A model generated the notes under the pieces. The model saw nothing but the letters and a program-made list of their open reading frames with translations. It did no database searches and was not told the origin of the DNA. Positions 7,330 to 14,388 of a DNA stretch of 16,277 nt are shown here, one piece after another. The translations under genes were made by a program, and so were the position numbers. Positions within the stretch are counted from its first letter, which is position 1. The number at the start of each line of letters is the position of its first letter. This stretch comes from Sulfurospirillum sp. UBA1314 (lineage in GTDB: Bacteria; Campylobacterota; Campylobacteria; Campylobacterales; Sulfurospirillaceae), in NCBI GenBank assembly GCA_002307095.1, contig DBTO01000013.1, positions 1-16,277 of the forward strand, read 5' to 3'.

Positions 7330-8049
7330 CTAACCCTTCACATCTAATGCCACATCGCCAAGATCAAAAAGAGGTTTAATCTCTTTTTGCAGGTTAAGGT
7401 GTGTAATCATACCCAATTTAGAGCTCTCTTTTTGTAAATAGTAGAAACTTTTCTCATACAGGACTGCAATTTCAACGCTTGATTCTCTGATAACGCCATA
7501 AAAAGGTCCTAAGTGCTCATAGGCAATGTAAAAAAGAAGCGACGCATCGGCACTTTTTTGAAACTGTAGCATCACTTTTTTACCTTCGTGGATAAACGGC
7601 AGGTGAATGGTGGCTTTGGAGAGGGCTAAGAGCATATACGCGTAGAGTTTAAACAGCTCTTTGCTCGTCTCACTGCTCAGTTGCTTGAGTAAAAAAGCTC
7701 TGAATTCGTTATAGCTAAAATAGTTTTCTTTAAAAAAGGCATCCAACGTAATAGGCAAAAAATAAGCGTCATCTTCAAAAAGTTGCGGTTGCCTGTAGAG
7801 GTTCGAGATGGTTAAAATGCCACCTCTACCTTCTGAAAAATTTGCCCAGTATTTTTCACCCTCTTTGAGAGGTTTACTGCTTTTGGTGGTAAGCTCTTTG
7901 CGTCCCACTTTGAGGCAGTAGCGACCGCCATCGATTTGGCGCATGACTTCAATGCTCACCGGTAAATTGGCATTAAAATTGATGCCCGAACTACTGGTGT
8001 GTCCAATATCTGAGCCGATGCCTGCTAATTTTTGAAGGGTTGAGATCAT
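7330..8049 (-). CDS. Hypothetical protein with possible FliK-like C-terminal domain
   Basis: I do not recognise this 239-residue protein with confidence. It has no signal peptide, membrane segment or cysteine motif. Residues 41-85 look like a small beta domain (GGRYCLKVGRKEL ... LKEGEKYWANF). The C-terminal part (about 148-225) alternates hydrophobic residues around LPFIHEGKKVMLQFQ, then ASLLFYIAYEHLGPFYGVI, then a predicted helix and a last strand. This resembles the flagellar hook-length control fold, where a conserved LG sits between two strands. That is my inference from pattern only. I chose the ATG at 8049, which makes an ATGA overlap with coaBC; a GTG at 8061 would add four residues. 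The gene lies between coaBC and the prepilin peptidase. Confidence 0.8.
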   Translation of the reverse strand: MISTLQKLAGIGSDIGHTSSSGINFNANLPVSIEVMRQIDGGRYCLKVGRKELTTKSSKPLKEGEKYWANFSEGRGGILTISNLYRQPQLFEDDAYFLPITLDAFFKENYFSYNEFRAFLLKQLSSETSKELFKLYAYMLLALSKATIHLPFIHEGKKVMLQFQKSADASLLFYIAYEHLGPFYGVIRESSVEIAVLYEKSFYYLQKESSKLGMITHLNLQKEIKPLFDLGDVALDVKG

Positions 8050-9257
8050 AGGTGTGAACACTGCTCCACAATCTGTTCTGCGATCTCAAATTTTCCTGCT
8101 AAGGCAATTTTTTGAACATGCGAAGCGGTGATAAAATGAACCTCATTTTTACTGCTTCCAAAGCCGTTTTGCTCTTTAAGCACATTGAGACACACGGCGT
8201 CCAACCCTTTTTTCTCTAGCATCGCGCCCGCATTGGCAAGCGCTTTACTCTCATCCATCTCTGCTTTAAACCCTACCATTTTAAAGCCTCGTTTGGGCAG
8301 CGATGTGAGTACATCGACGTTGCGTTTGAGCTCTAGGGTGTATGATTCTCCAAGCTCCTCTTTTTTGAGTTTACCCTCATGGGTTTTGATAGGCACATAA
8401 TCGCTCACCGCTGCCGCCATCAAAAGATAGGGCGTTTTTTCGTTTTTAGTGACATACTGCATTTGCGAAAGAAGGGCAGCTTGAAGCTCTGCGGTACTCT
8501 TTACATGTAAGGTATTGATAGCATTGATCTGAGGCGTTTCCCCACTGCTGATCAGCGTTACATTGGCACCTCGCAGGTAAAACGCAAGTGCAAGCGCAGA
8601 GGCCTGTTTTCCACTGGAAAAATTGGTCAGGCATCTCACATCATCGATCTTTTCCATCGTACCACCACCGGTGATAACGACTTCGCGCTCACTCCAAAAC
8701 GCTTCTTTCAGCAGCAACCGTGCGCAGTGGTAGAAAATCTGCTCAATGTCCGCAAGGGCACCCACACCTTCGTCGTTGCACGCCAGCAGTTTGGATTGGG
8801 GTGCAATGATCGCATAGCCAAGGGTTTCAAGTTTTAAAAGACTCTCTTGGGTAATGGGATTTAGCATCATATTGGTATTGGCGGAGGGGGCTAAAACGAT
8901 GGTTTTGGTGAAGGCAATGGCAGTTTGCGTTAAGAGATTGTCCGCAATGCCATGGCTGAGTTTATTGATCGTGTTCACGGAAGCTGGAGCAATGACAAAA
9001 AGATCTGCCCATTTGCCCGTGTGAATGTGGCTCAGCCCCTCGCTCCAGCTTTCCGTTTCAGCATGTAAAACCTTGTTTTGGCTGATCGCTTCAAAGGTGA
9101 GCGGTGTGATAAAACGCTTTGCATCTTCGCTCATCAGCACTTTGACTTCAGCCCCTGCTTTGATAAAAAGACGAATAAGCTCTAAGGCTTTGTAAATTGC
9201 GATGCTTCCCGTAACGCCTAAAAGAATTTTTTTCCCTGCAAGTTGATTATTTCGCAT
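8046..9257 (-). CDS. coaBC: Bifunctional phosphopantothenoylcysteine decarboxylase / phosphopantothenate-cysteine ligase
   Basis: CoaBC (Dfp) performs two successive steps of coenzyme A synthesis in the cytosol. The N-terminal flavoprotein half (CoaC, residues 1-~185) has GVTGSIAIYKA (14-24), the catalytic histidine in LSHIHTG (H77), APASVNTINKLSHGIADNLL, the FMN/substrate loop LAPSANTNMM, and the redox-active cysteine in LLACNDEG (C160). The C-terminal half (CoaB) starts at REVVITGGGT (191-200) and contains NFSSGKQ (212-218), AAAVSDYVP and VGFKAEM, as expected for the ligase. The 403-residue length fits a fused enzyme. I chose the ATG at 9257, preceded by GGGAAAAAAG. It overlaps the end of glmU by 11 bases. 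A TTACATGTAA copy encodes LHV at 8501. Confidence 0.96.
   Translation of the reverse strand: MRNNQLAGKKILLGVTGSIAIYKALELIRLFIKAGAEVKVLMSEDAKRFITPLTFEAISQNKVLHAETESWSEGLSHIHTGKWADLFVIAPASVNTINKLSHGIADNLLTQTAIAFTKTIVLAPSANTNMMLNPITQESLLKLETLGYAIIAPQSKLLACNDEGVGALADIEQIFYHCARLLLKEAFWSEREVVITGGGTMEKIDDVRCLTNFSSGKQASALALAFYLRGANVTLISSGETPQINAINTLHVKSTAELQAALLSQMQYVTKNEKTPYLLMAAAVSDYVPIKTHEGKLKKEELGESYTLELKRNVDVLTSLPKRGFKMVGFKAEMDESKALANAGAMLEKKGLDAVCLNVLKEQNGFGSSKNEVHFITASHVQKIALAGKFEIAEQIVEQCSHL
8501..8510. repeat. TTACATGTAA palindrome, copy 5
   Basis: Exact copy inside coaBC, read as LHV. Confidence 0.9.
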
Positions 9258-10551
9258 CTTTTTTCCCGAAAAATTTGTAGAAGAAGCCCTCAATGATTTT
9301 AAGGGGTTCTCGGTTGATCGCTAGCGCGCCTTTGGGGATGTTTTTGGTGACCGTTGTACCCGAAGCAATTAAGACATCATCCTCAATCGTCACAGGGGCA
9401 ATCAGTTGTGAATCACTGCCCACAAAGACATTTTTACCGATGATCGTCTGGTATTTTCCTTTGCCGTCATAATTACATGTAATCGTTCCACACCCGATGT
9501 TGGTTCCCTCATCAATCGTCGCATCGCCTAGGTAACTGAGATGACCTGCTTTAACGCCTTTAAGCGTTGATTTTTTGATCTCCACAAAATTACCGATGTG
9601 CGTATCTTCGATGTGTGAATCAGGTCGAATACGCGCCATCGGTCCTATGTCAGAGTTTTTAATGACACTTTTTTCAATGACCGAATGCGCTTTGATGTGC
9701 GCATTTTCAAGCACCGTCCCTTTAAGCAAGCTCACACCGTTTTCAAGTTTGCATTCACCCTTGATCTGCACATCCGCTTCAATATAAATGGTTTGAGGCA
9801 GGCGCATACTCACCCCTTGTTCCATAAAACGTCGTTTGATGCGCTCTTGCATCAACTCTTCAGCTTGGGAGAGATGGTACTTGGAATTAACACCCATAAA
9901 CGTTGCCTCATCGACAAAAAGCGCTTTGACACTCTTCTTCTCAGCATTGGCAAGTGCGATTAAATCGGTGATGTAATACTCTTTTTGACTGTTCTTGTTG
10001 GAAAGCTTTGGAAGATTTTCGTTTAAAAATTCGGTTTTAAAAAGGTAAACGCCTGCATTGACCGCCGTTACCTTCTTCTCATCCTCGCTCGCATCTTTCT
10101 CTTCGACGATGCGTTGCACGTTTAAAGAAGCATCCATGATGACGCGACCATAGCCAAAGGGCTCTTTACATGTAAACGCGCTCATTACAACATTGGCATC
10201 CAAATGTGTAAAATTTTGCATATTTTTAGCTTCCAAAAGCGGCATATCGCCATTGAGCACTAAAAGGTGTTCGTATTTTGGCTTCACACCACGAATCGCA
10301 CCGCCCGTACCTGGGAAGTTTTGATGGTCTTGGATGATGTATGTGATGTTGGAAAAGTGGCGGTTCATCCGCTCTTGCACTAGCTCTGCTTGATGGTATA
10401 AAATGACATGAATGTCGTCGCTGATCTTTTGAGATTCTTTGATGATGTGGTAGAGCATTTCAAAACCGCTGATCTCGTGAAGGACTTTGGGAAGGGTAGA
10501 TTTCATGCGCGTGCCTAAGCCTGCCGCCATAATTGCAATCGAAATAGTCAT
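9247..10551 (-). CDS. glmU: Bifunctional glucosamine-1-phosphate acetyltransferase / GlcNAc-1-phosphate uridylyltransferase
   Basis: GlmU makes UDP-N-acetylglucosamine for peptidoglycan and lipopolysaccharide. The N-terminal pyrophosphorylase domain opens with MAAGLGTRMKSTLPKV (8-23), the nucleotide-sugar signature, followed by a metal-binding LNGDMPLL segment. The C-terminal left-handed beta-helix has the hexapeptide repeats and the acetyltransferase motif GCGTITCNYDGKGK, then VGSDSQLIAPV and GTTVTKNIPKGALA. The length (434 residues from the chosen start) is close to other Campylobacterota GlmU proteins and shorter than E. coli (456). I chose the ATG at 10551, since six further upstream residues would place the start in the probable leader; AGGA lies about 10 bases before it. 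It heads the minus-strand cluster. Two TTACATGTAA palindromes lie inside (ITCN and FTCK). Confidence 0.96.
   Translation of the reverse strand: MTISIAIMAAGLGTRMKSTLPKVLHEISGFEMLYHIIKESQKISDDIHVILYHQAELVQERMNRHFSNITYIIQDHQNFPGTGGAIRGVKPKYEHLLVLNGDMPLLEAKNMQNFTHLDANVVMSAFTCKEPFGYGRVIMDASLNVQRIVEEKDASEDEKKVTAVNAGVYLFKTEFLNENLPKLSNKNSQKEYYITDLIALANAEKKSVKALFVDEATFMGVNSKYHLSQAEELMQERIKRRFMEQGVSMRLPQTIYIEADVQIKGECKLENGVSLLKGTVLENAHIKAHSVIEKSVIKNSDIGPMARIRPDSHIEDTHIGNFVEIKKSTLKGVKAGHLSYLGDATIDEGTNIGCGTITCNYDGKGKYQTIIGKNVFVGSDSQLIAPVTIEDDVLIASGTTVTKNIPKGALAINREPLKIIEGFFYKFFGKKDAK
9473..9482. repeat. TTACATGTAA palindrome, copy 6
   Basis: Exact copy inside glmU, read as ITCN in the acetyltransferase motif. 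Confidence 0.9.
10166..10175. repeat. TTACATGTAA palindrome, copy 7
   Basis: Exact copy inside glmU, extended to TTTACATGTAAA, read as FTCK. Confidence 0.9.
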
Positions 10552-10582
10552 AAAGTGTGTTCCTAACAATCAGATAAAATCT

Positions 10583-10588
10583 ATTTTA
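10583..10588 (-). promoter_or_regulatory. Tentative glmU promoter -10 element
   Basis: TAAAAT on the minus strand lies about 32 bases upstream of the glmU ATG in the short divergent gap between glmU and fliP. No convincing -35 is visible, which is common in this phylum. Confidence 0.3.
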
Positions 10589-10642
10589 ACGAAAAGTTGT
10601 TTAAAGATTAAATGGTTTTTAACGCAAAACCAACTAAAATCC

Positions 10643-10648
10643 TACAAT
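10643..10648 (+). promoter_or_regulatory. Tentative fliP promoter -10 element
   Basis: TACAAT is one base off TATAAT and lies about 18 bases before the proposed TTG start of fliP. It implies a very short leader that still contains the AAAGGA ribosome binding site. No flagellar sigma-54 element (GG-N10-GC type) was seen. Confidence 0.3.
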
Positions 10649-10665
10649 ACATTAAAGGAATCGGG

Positions 10666-11409
10666 TTGAGAAAAATAACAAAGGTACTCTTTTTGTTGAT
10701 GGTGTTTATGTCACCGCTTGCGTTTGGTGCTGACACGATCCCTACGGTGAATCTCTCTTTAAGTGCGCCCAACTCGCCCCAACAGCTTGTAACCAGTCTT
10801 AACCTTGTTGTTGTTTTAACCATTTTGGTTCTTGCACCTTCGCTTATTTTTATGATGACCAGTTTTTTACGCCTTTTGATTGTTTTTTCGTTCCTCCGCC
10901 AAGCATTGGGAACGCAACAGATGCCACCATCCCAAGTCATGGTCTCTTTGGCGATGATCTTAACCTTTTTCATTATGGAACCGGTGGTCAAAGAGTCGTA
11001 CGATGTGGCGGTGAAACCTTATTTGGACGAAAAAATGGGCTACCAAGAAGCATTTGATAAAGGCTCTGCACCGTTTAAAGCGTTTATGATTCGCAATACC
11101 CGTGAGAAAGATTTAGCGCTTTTCTTTCGGATTCGCAACCTTGAAAACCCTAAAAATATTGAAGATGTGCCTTTGACTGTGGCAATGCCAGCGTTTATGA
11201 TCAGTGAACTTAAAACCTCATTTGAGATCGGCTTTTTGCTCTACTTACCGTTTTTGGTTATCGACATGGTCGTGAGTTCTGTTTTGATGGCGATGGGTAT
11301 GATGATGTTACCACCAGCGATGATCTCATTACCGTTTAAACTGCTGATTTTTGTACTGGTTGATGGATGGAATTTACTGGTACAACGACTGGTGGAGAGC
11401 TTCCATTAA
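10666..11409 (+). CDS. fliP: Flagellar type III export apparatus protein FliP
   Basis: FliP forms, with FliQ and FliR, the membrane export gate at the flagellar base. The protein has an N-terminal cleavable-type signal segment (VLFLLMVFMSPLAFGA), as is usual for FliP. It then carries the strongly conserved central region FMMTSFLRLLIVFSFLRQALGTQQMPPSQVM and the C-terminal GFLLYLPFLVIDMVVSSVLMAMGMMMLPP, both FliP signatures. I propose a TTG start at 10666: it is preceded by AAAGGA at good spacing and gives 247 residues, the normal length. The ATG at 10612 would add 18 residues ahead of the signal peptide and has no clear ribosome binding site. The gene stands apart from other flagellar genes, as is common in Campylobacterota, and is followed after one base by the mutarotase gene. 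Confidence 0.95.
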   Translation: MRKITKVLFLLMVFMSPLAFGADTIPTVNLSLSAPNSPQQLVTSLNLVVVLTILVLAPSLIFMMTSFLRLLIVFSFLRQALGTQQMPPSQVMVSLAMILTFFIMEPVVKESYDVAVKPYLDEKMGYQEAFDKGSAPFKAFMIRNTREKDLALFFRIRNLENPKNIEDVPLTVAMPAFMISELKTSFEIGFLLYLPFLVIDMVVSSVLMAMGMMMLPPAMISLPFKLLIFVLVDGWNLLVQRLVESFH

Positions 11410-11410
11410 C

Positions 11411-12208
11411 GTGCAATACCTTACTCAAAACGATCTTTTTTGTGAGATTCATCACCCACTGTTTGATGCGACCATTCTTATTCAAGGTGCGCAACTCATT
11501 CATTTTCAACCCAAAGACGGTAAGCCTTTTTTGTGGAGTGCGAAGCGTTCAACCTTTCAAAAAGGCAAGGCATTTCGGGGTGGCATTCCGCTGTGCTGGC
11601 CGTGGTTTGGCAAAGCAGTCAGCCCATCACATGGGTTTGCGCGCATCGTCGAGTGGGAAATGGCGCAGTATCATGAAAGCGAAGAGGGCGTGCAACTGGT
11701 TTTTGAACTGCACGATAGCGCGTTTACGAGGTCATTGTGGGATTTTGCGTTTAGCGTACGACTTGAGATGAACTTGGGATCTGCTGTTGAACTTGATTTA
11801 CATGTAAACGCTGAAAAAGAGAGTACGGCGGCACTTCACACTTACTTTGCATGTAAAGATATTCATGACGTCACAGTGATGGGCTTGGGCGATGTGTACA
11901 ACGATGCTTTGCACGCTGGAATGGTCTGTAAAGATGAAGCGCCTGTTTTACATGTAAGGCATGAGGTCGATAGAATCTACACATCACCTGAAGCGACAAC
12001 GCTTCTGTGTGAGGGGGATCGAACGCTCAGCATTACGCATGAAAATCACAGTGATGTGGTGGTGTGGAATCCTTGGCGTGAGGGAGAACGTAATTTTGCT
12101 GATATGAAAGAGGGTGACTATACGCACATGCTCTGCATAGAGAGTGCGCGTATTTCCAAGCCTTTGGCGTGTGAAGATCGTTTACATGTAACGATTGCGT
12201 CGCTTTAA
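11411..12208 (+). CDS. D-hexose-6-phosphate mutarotase (YeaD-like aldose 1-epimerase family)
   Basis: Members of this family interconvert the alpha and beta anomers of hexose 6-phosphates in the cytosol. The protein is a beta-sandwich of 265 residues from the proposed start. Visible motifs are FRGGIPLCWPWFG (55-67), SHGFAR (73-78) with a conserved histidine, LHTYF (142-146) with the second conserved histidine, and near the end VVWNPWREGERNFADM followed by MLCIES, all characteristic of the YeaD group. I chose the GTG at 11411, one base after the fliP stop; any longer version would overlap fliP and start with an unlikely Trp-rich peptide. It probably shares the fliP transcript, although the functions look unrelated. 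Three exact TTACATGTAA copies and one variant lie in its 3' half. Confidence 0.9.
   Translation: MQYLTQNDLFCEIHHPLFDATILIQGAQLIHFQPKDGKPFLWSAKRSTFQKGKAFRGGIPLCWPWFGKAVSPSHGFARIVEWEMAQYHESEEGVQLVFELHDSAFTRSLWDFAFSVRLEMNLGSAVELDLHVNAEKESTAALHTYFACKDIHDVTVMGLGDVYNDALHAGMVCKDEAPVLHVRHEVDRIYTSPEATTLLCEGDRTLSITHENHSDVVVWNPWREGERNFADMKEGDYTHMLCIESARISKPLACEDRLHVTIASL
11798..11807. repeat. TTACATGTAA palindrome, copy 8
   Basis: Exact copy in the mutarotase gene, extended to TTTACATGTAAA, read as LHV. A one-mismatch variant, TTGCATGTAA, follows at 11847-11856. Confidence 0.9.
11948..11957. repeat. TTACATGTAA palindrome, copy 9
   Basis: Exact copy in the mutarotase gene, read as LHV. Confidence 0.9.
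12182..12191. repeat. TTACATGTAA palindrome, copy 10
   Basis: Exact copy near the 3' end of the mutarotase gene, read as LHV. Confidence 0.9.
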
Positions 12209-12213
12209 ACGCT

Positions 12214-12223
12214 TTACATGTAA
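12214..12223. repeat. TTACATGTAA palindrome, copy 11
   Basis: Exact copy, extended to TTTACATGTAAA, in the 23-base gap between the convergent mutarotase and HxlR-type genes. Confidence 0.9.
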
Positions 12224-12231
12224 AACGCTTT

Positions 12232-12609
12232 TCACGCTTTTTTAGAGAGCTTTGGCTCGCACACACTTCCTTCGCTAAAATTCCCACGTTCTGTCACATA
12301 ATCAATGCCCCAGTCAAACATCTCATTGAGCACTGGGCGCAATTTTTCACCAATGGGTGTGAGTGAATAGACTACTTTGGGTGGAATCTCAGGAAAGGCT
12401 TCACGCGCGATGATCCCTTTTTCTTCAAGCTCTCTAAGCTTCACGGTCAAGGTTTTTTGAGTAATCTCACACACCTCTTCAAAAAGCTCTTTGTAGCGCT
12501 TTTCTCCTGAGAGTAGATGCCAAATAATGCCCAATTTCCATTTGTCGTTAAAAATATCTTGTGCAATGGCAATGGCGCAGGTGTACTCTTTTCCGTTGAC
12601 TAAATACAT
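12232..12609 (-). CDS. HxlR-type winged-helix transcriptional regulator
   Basis: This is a 125-residue HxlR/MarR-like DNA-binding protein. It opens with YTCAIAIAQDIFNDKWKLGIIWHLLSGEKRYKEL, the HxlR signature in which C11 is the conserved redox-sensing cysteine of many members. The recognition helix is about ITQKTLTVKLREL (49-61), followed by a wing (EKGIIAREAF). A second cysteine is at 47. It is transcribed divergently from the mdaB-type quinone reductase, the classic arrangement for an HxlR regulator controlling an oxidoreductase in response to quinones, electrophiles or oxidants. The upstream gap holds a TATAAT box and overlapping dyads that probably form its operator. Its 3' end converges with the mutarotase gene. 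Confidence 0.93.
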   Translation of the reverse strand: MYLVNGKEYTCAIAIAQDIFNDKWKLGIIWHLLSGEKRYKELFEEVCEITQKTLTVKLRELEEKGIIAREAFPEIPPKVVYSLTPIGEKLRPVLNEMFDWGIDYVTERGNFSEGSVCEPKLSKKA

Positions 12610-12633
12610 GGTGTATGACCTTTTTTGAAGTCA

Positions 12634-12639
12634 ATTATA
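12634..12639 (-). promoter_or_regulatory. Extended -10 promoter element of the hxlR-type gene
   Basis: On the minus strand the sequence reads TGCTATAAT, a perfect TATAAT with an upstream TG. It lies about 25 bases before the ATG of the regulator. The region where its -35 would sit overlaps the dyads at 12654-12678. Confidence 0.6.
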
Positions 12640-12653
12640 GCATAAATATAGAA

Positions 12654-12678
12654 ATGTATCATTACATACTAAAAGTAT
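12654..12678. promoter_or_regulatory. Probable HxlR operator: two overlapping dyads
   Basis: ATGTA-TCAT-TACAT (12654-12667) and ATACT-AAA-AGTAT (12666-12678) are two perfect inverted repeats that touch each other. In addition GTATC is repeated directly at 12656 and 12675, 19 bases apart. They lie between the divergent regulator and mdaB genes, over the -35 region of the regulator. The operator role is inferred from position and symmetry. Confidence 0.5.
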
Positions 12679-12706
12679 CGTAAGGATATATTAAGCATAT
12701 TGCCAT

Positions 12707-12712
12707 TATACT
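12707..12712 (+). promoter_or_regulatory. Putative mdaB promoter -10 element
   Basis: TATACT lies 26 bases before the mdaB ATG, with an AAAGGA ribosome binding site in between. No good -35 is seen at the usual spacing, consistent with an activator or with relaxed -35 use in this phylum. Confidence 0.4.
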
Positions 12713-12738
12713 TTTCTCAATAAAATCAAAGGAAACCC

Positions 12739-13329
12739 ATGAAAAATGTACTGATCATCAATGGTCATCAAAAATACCCCGTCGTCGCCGAGGGCAAACT
12801 TACTCAGTTTTACATCGACACTGCTACGGAGTTTTTTCACAAAGCGGGCTATGCGTTCAAGCATAGTGAAGTAGAAAGCGACTACAACGTCAAAGAAGAG
12901 GTTGAAAAATTTGCATGGGCCGATATCATCCTTTTTCAATTTCCCACCTACTGGATGGGCGTGCCTTGGTTGGCTAAAAAGTACATCGATGAAATCTTCT
13001 CTACAGGTCAAGGAACCGTCACCTATGAGAACGATGGCAGAACGAGGAGTGACGCAACCAAACGCTATGGAAGTGGCGGCTTGATGCAGGGCAAATCGTA
13101 CATGCTCTCCATCACCTACAACTGCCCCACGTCAGAATTCAACGATAAAGAGGGCTTTTTTAGCGGACTCAGCCTTGATGAAGCCAATGTCGCAACGCAT
13201 AAAACCTTCCAATTTTGTGGCGCAGAACCGTTAGAAACCTTCTCCGTCCATGACATTTTCAAAGGCGATTTGGATTTGGAAAAAGAGAAAGTGCGTTTTA
13301 TCGCGCATTTGGAAAAAACGTTTAAATAA
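12739..13329 (+). CDS. mdaB: MdaB-like NAD(P)H:quinone oxidoreductase
   Basis: The 196-residue protein is a cytosolic flavodoxin-fold quinone reductase of the MdaB (modulator of drug activity B) group. These use FAD and NADPH to reduce quinones by two electrons and protect against oxidative stress. Family features are VLIINGHQKYP at the N-terminus, ADIILFQFPTYWMGVPWLAKKYIDEIF (about 60-86, the flavin-binding and hinge region), GSGGLMQGKSYMLSIT and the C-terminal FQFCGAEPLETFSVHD. The length equals that of the family. The start has a strong AAAGGA site 7 bases upstream. It is transcribed divergently from the HxlR-type regulator, which probably controls it. A clear hairpin follows its stop. Confidence 0.92.
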   Translation: MKNVLIINGHQKYPVVAEGKLTQFYIDTATEFFHKAGYAFKHSEVESDYNVKEEVEKFAWADIILFQFPTYWMGVPWLAKKYIDEIFSTGQGTVTYENDGRTRSDATKRYGSGGLMQGKSYMLSITYNCPTSEFNDKEGFFSGLSLDEANVATHKTFQFCGAEPLETFSVHDIFKGDLDLEKEKVRFIAHLEKTFK

Positions 13330-13335
13330 CCCTCT

Positions 13336-13367
13336 TGGTGGTATGAAATCATACCGCCACCTTCTTT
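13336..13367. terminator. Bidirectional terminator between mdaB and the M48 gene
   Basis: TGGTGGTATG (13336-13345) pairs with CATACCGCCA (13350-13359), 10 pairs including one G-T/U position, around an AAAT loop. CCTTCTTT follows on the plus strand. It lies between convergent genes, and a TTACATGTAA palindrome follows directly. Confidence 0.7.
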
Positions 13368-13375
13368 ACATGTAA
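13366..13375. repeat. TTACATGTAA palindrome, copy 12
   Basis: Exact copy in the 14-base extended form CTTTACATGTAAAG, between the mdaB terminator and the end of the convergent M48 gene. Confidence 0.9.
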
Positions 13376-13377
13376 AG

Positions 13378-14388
13378 CTAAAAGCGTGAAGCGTCCAAAA
13401 AGGGTTGAATGCGTTTGCGCGTTTCTGGATGGCTTGCAAAAGGCGTTTTAGATGCGTTGGCATCAGGGTCAATGCGTTGCAATATCGTCGCAAAATAGTG
13501 CGGAGAAATCTTCGCTTTTAAGAGTCCTTGCAGCGCAAACGCATCGGCTTCCTCTTCCATTTCACGCGAATACCCTTGTTGTATCAGTAACAGCGGAATG
13601 CCCGTCGCAAGATCTGAAAATGTACTTACATCGCCTGTTATCATCACGATCAAAACACCCGAACCCATCGCTTGCAGTGCCGTCTTAAGCGTATGTAACG
13701 CGTTAATATGTCCTAATTCATGGGCTAAAACCGCCACAATCTCCGCATCATTTTCAGCTTTTTCAACCAATTGGTCGGTCACAACTATACTCTGCCCTGC
13801 AAGCGCAAACGCATTGGCTCCTAAAAGTGGGCTGTTTCGAAAATGAAATTGAAACGAAGAGCAGTGCGTTGTGGCGCAAAAGCGATTGAGCTGTTCAGTG
13901 ATAGCCATTTGTCGCTCCATCGGCAAAAGCGTCTCTTTGAGATACATCTTATCAAGGAGTGCAAGGCTCTCTTTATCCATGCTCAGTTTAATGTTTTCAG
14001 GAACGACGCGCGCAACATAAGCGGCAATGGTGGGAATACCGTAAAAAAATCCTACACCCAAAAGAGCGATGGTAAAGATCAATGTAGCGAACACATAACG
14101 TAATTTGCTCTCAAAATAGCGCGCAAGGTATTCGGGTGATGTTTGTTTTAGGTGCTGCTCCAGTGCTCGAAGTGCCTCAAGGTCATGGCTGTGTATCTCT
14201 TGATGGAGCGGTAGGTAGACAATGCTACTTGCACTGCCTACCATCGGGTCTATTTTGATCTCGTTGATCGCAAAAGAGGAGTAGCATGTGGACGTGTGCA
14301 TAAAAAGCTCTGTTTCACCCACTTCAATGCTGACACGAGTAGGGCGAGAGGTTTTGCCATCGAAATACTCCCCATCAAACTGTATCAT
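13378..14388 (-). CDS. M48 family membrane-associated zinc metalloprotease
   Basis: The 336-residue protein is an M48 peptidase. The zinc site HELGH is at 223-227 (H223, E224, H227) inside AVLAHELGHINALHTL. The third ligand is probably E278 in SREMEEEADAFALQGL. A late SHPETRKRI motif (319-327) is also typical. One hydrophobic segment at about 98-127 precedes the catalytic domain, and another lies near 241-251, so it should be anchored in the inner membrane. The N-terminal ~95 residues form a small polar domain without a match I recognise. Its ATG overlaps the stop of the DUF898 gene (ATGA), and such protein pairs occur in other bacteria as I recall. A membrane protein quality-control role is likely but inferred. 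Confidence 0.92.
   Translation of the reverse strand: MIQFDGEYFDGKTSRPTRVSIEVGETELFMHTSTCYSSFAINEIKIDPMVGSASSIVYLPLHQEIHSHDLEALRALEQHLKQTSPEYLARYFESKLRYVFATLIFTIALLGVGFFYGIPTIAAYVARVVPENIKLSMDKESLALLDKMYLKETLLPMERQMAITEQLNRFCATTHCSSFQFHFRNSPLLGANAFALAGQSIVVTDQLVEKAENDAEIVAVLAHELGHINALHTLKTALQAMGSGVLIVMITGDVSTFSDLATGIPLLLIQQGYSREMEEEADAFALQGLLKAKISPHYFATILQRIDPDANASKTPFASHPETRKRIQPFLDASRF

Noticed and set aside
7330..8049. The hypothetical gene as uppS, expected here from the Campylobacter order.
   Set aside because: None of the undecaprenyl diphosphate synthase motifs (such as the DGNGRWA-type start) is present in this protein.
10612..10665. ATG start that would extend FliP by 18 residues.
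   Set aside because: It places extra residues before the signal peptide and overlaps the likely -10 element; the TTG at 10666 has a good AAAGGA site and gives the normal length.
10608..10991. Minus-strand open frame of 127 codons opposite fliP.
   Set aside because: It is a shadow of the fliP frame, and its peptide is Lys/Arg/Thr-rich without motifs.
11351..11410. In-frame ATG start that would extend the mutarotase by 20 residues.
   Set aside because: It lies inside the fliP coding region and gives a Trp/Tyr-rich peptide that does not fit the family; the GTG at 11411 follows the fliP stop directly.
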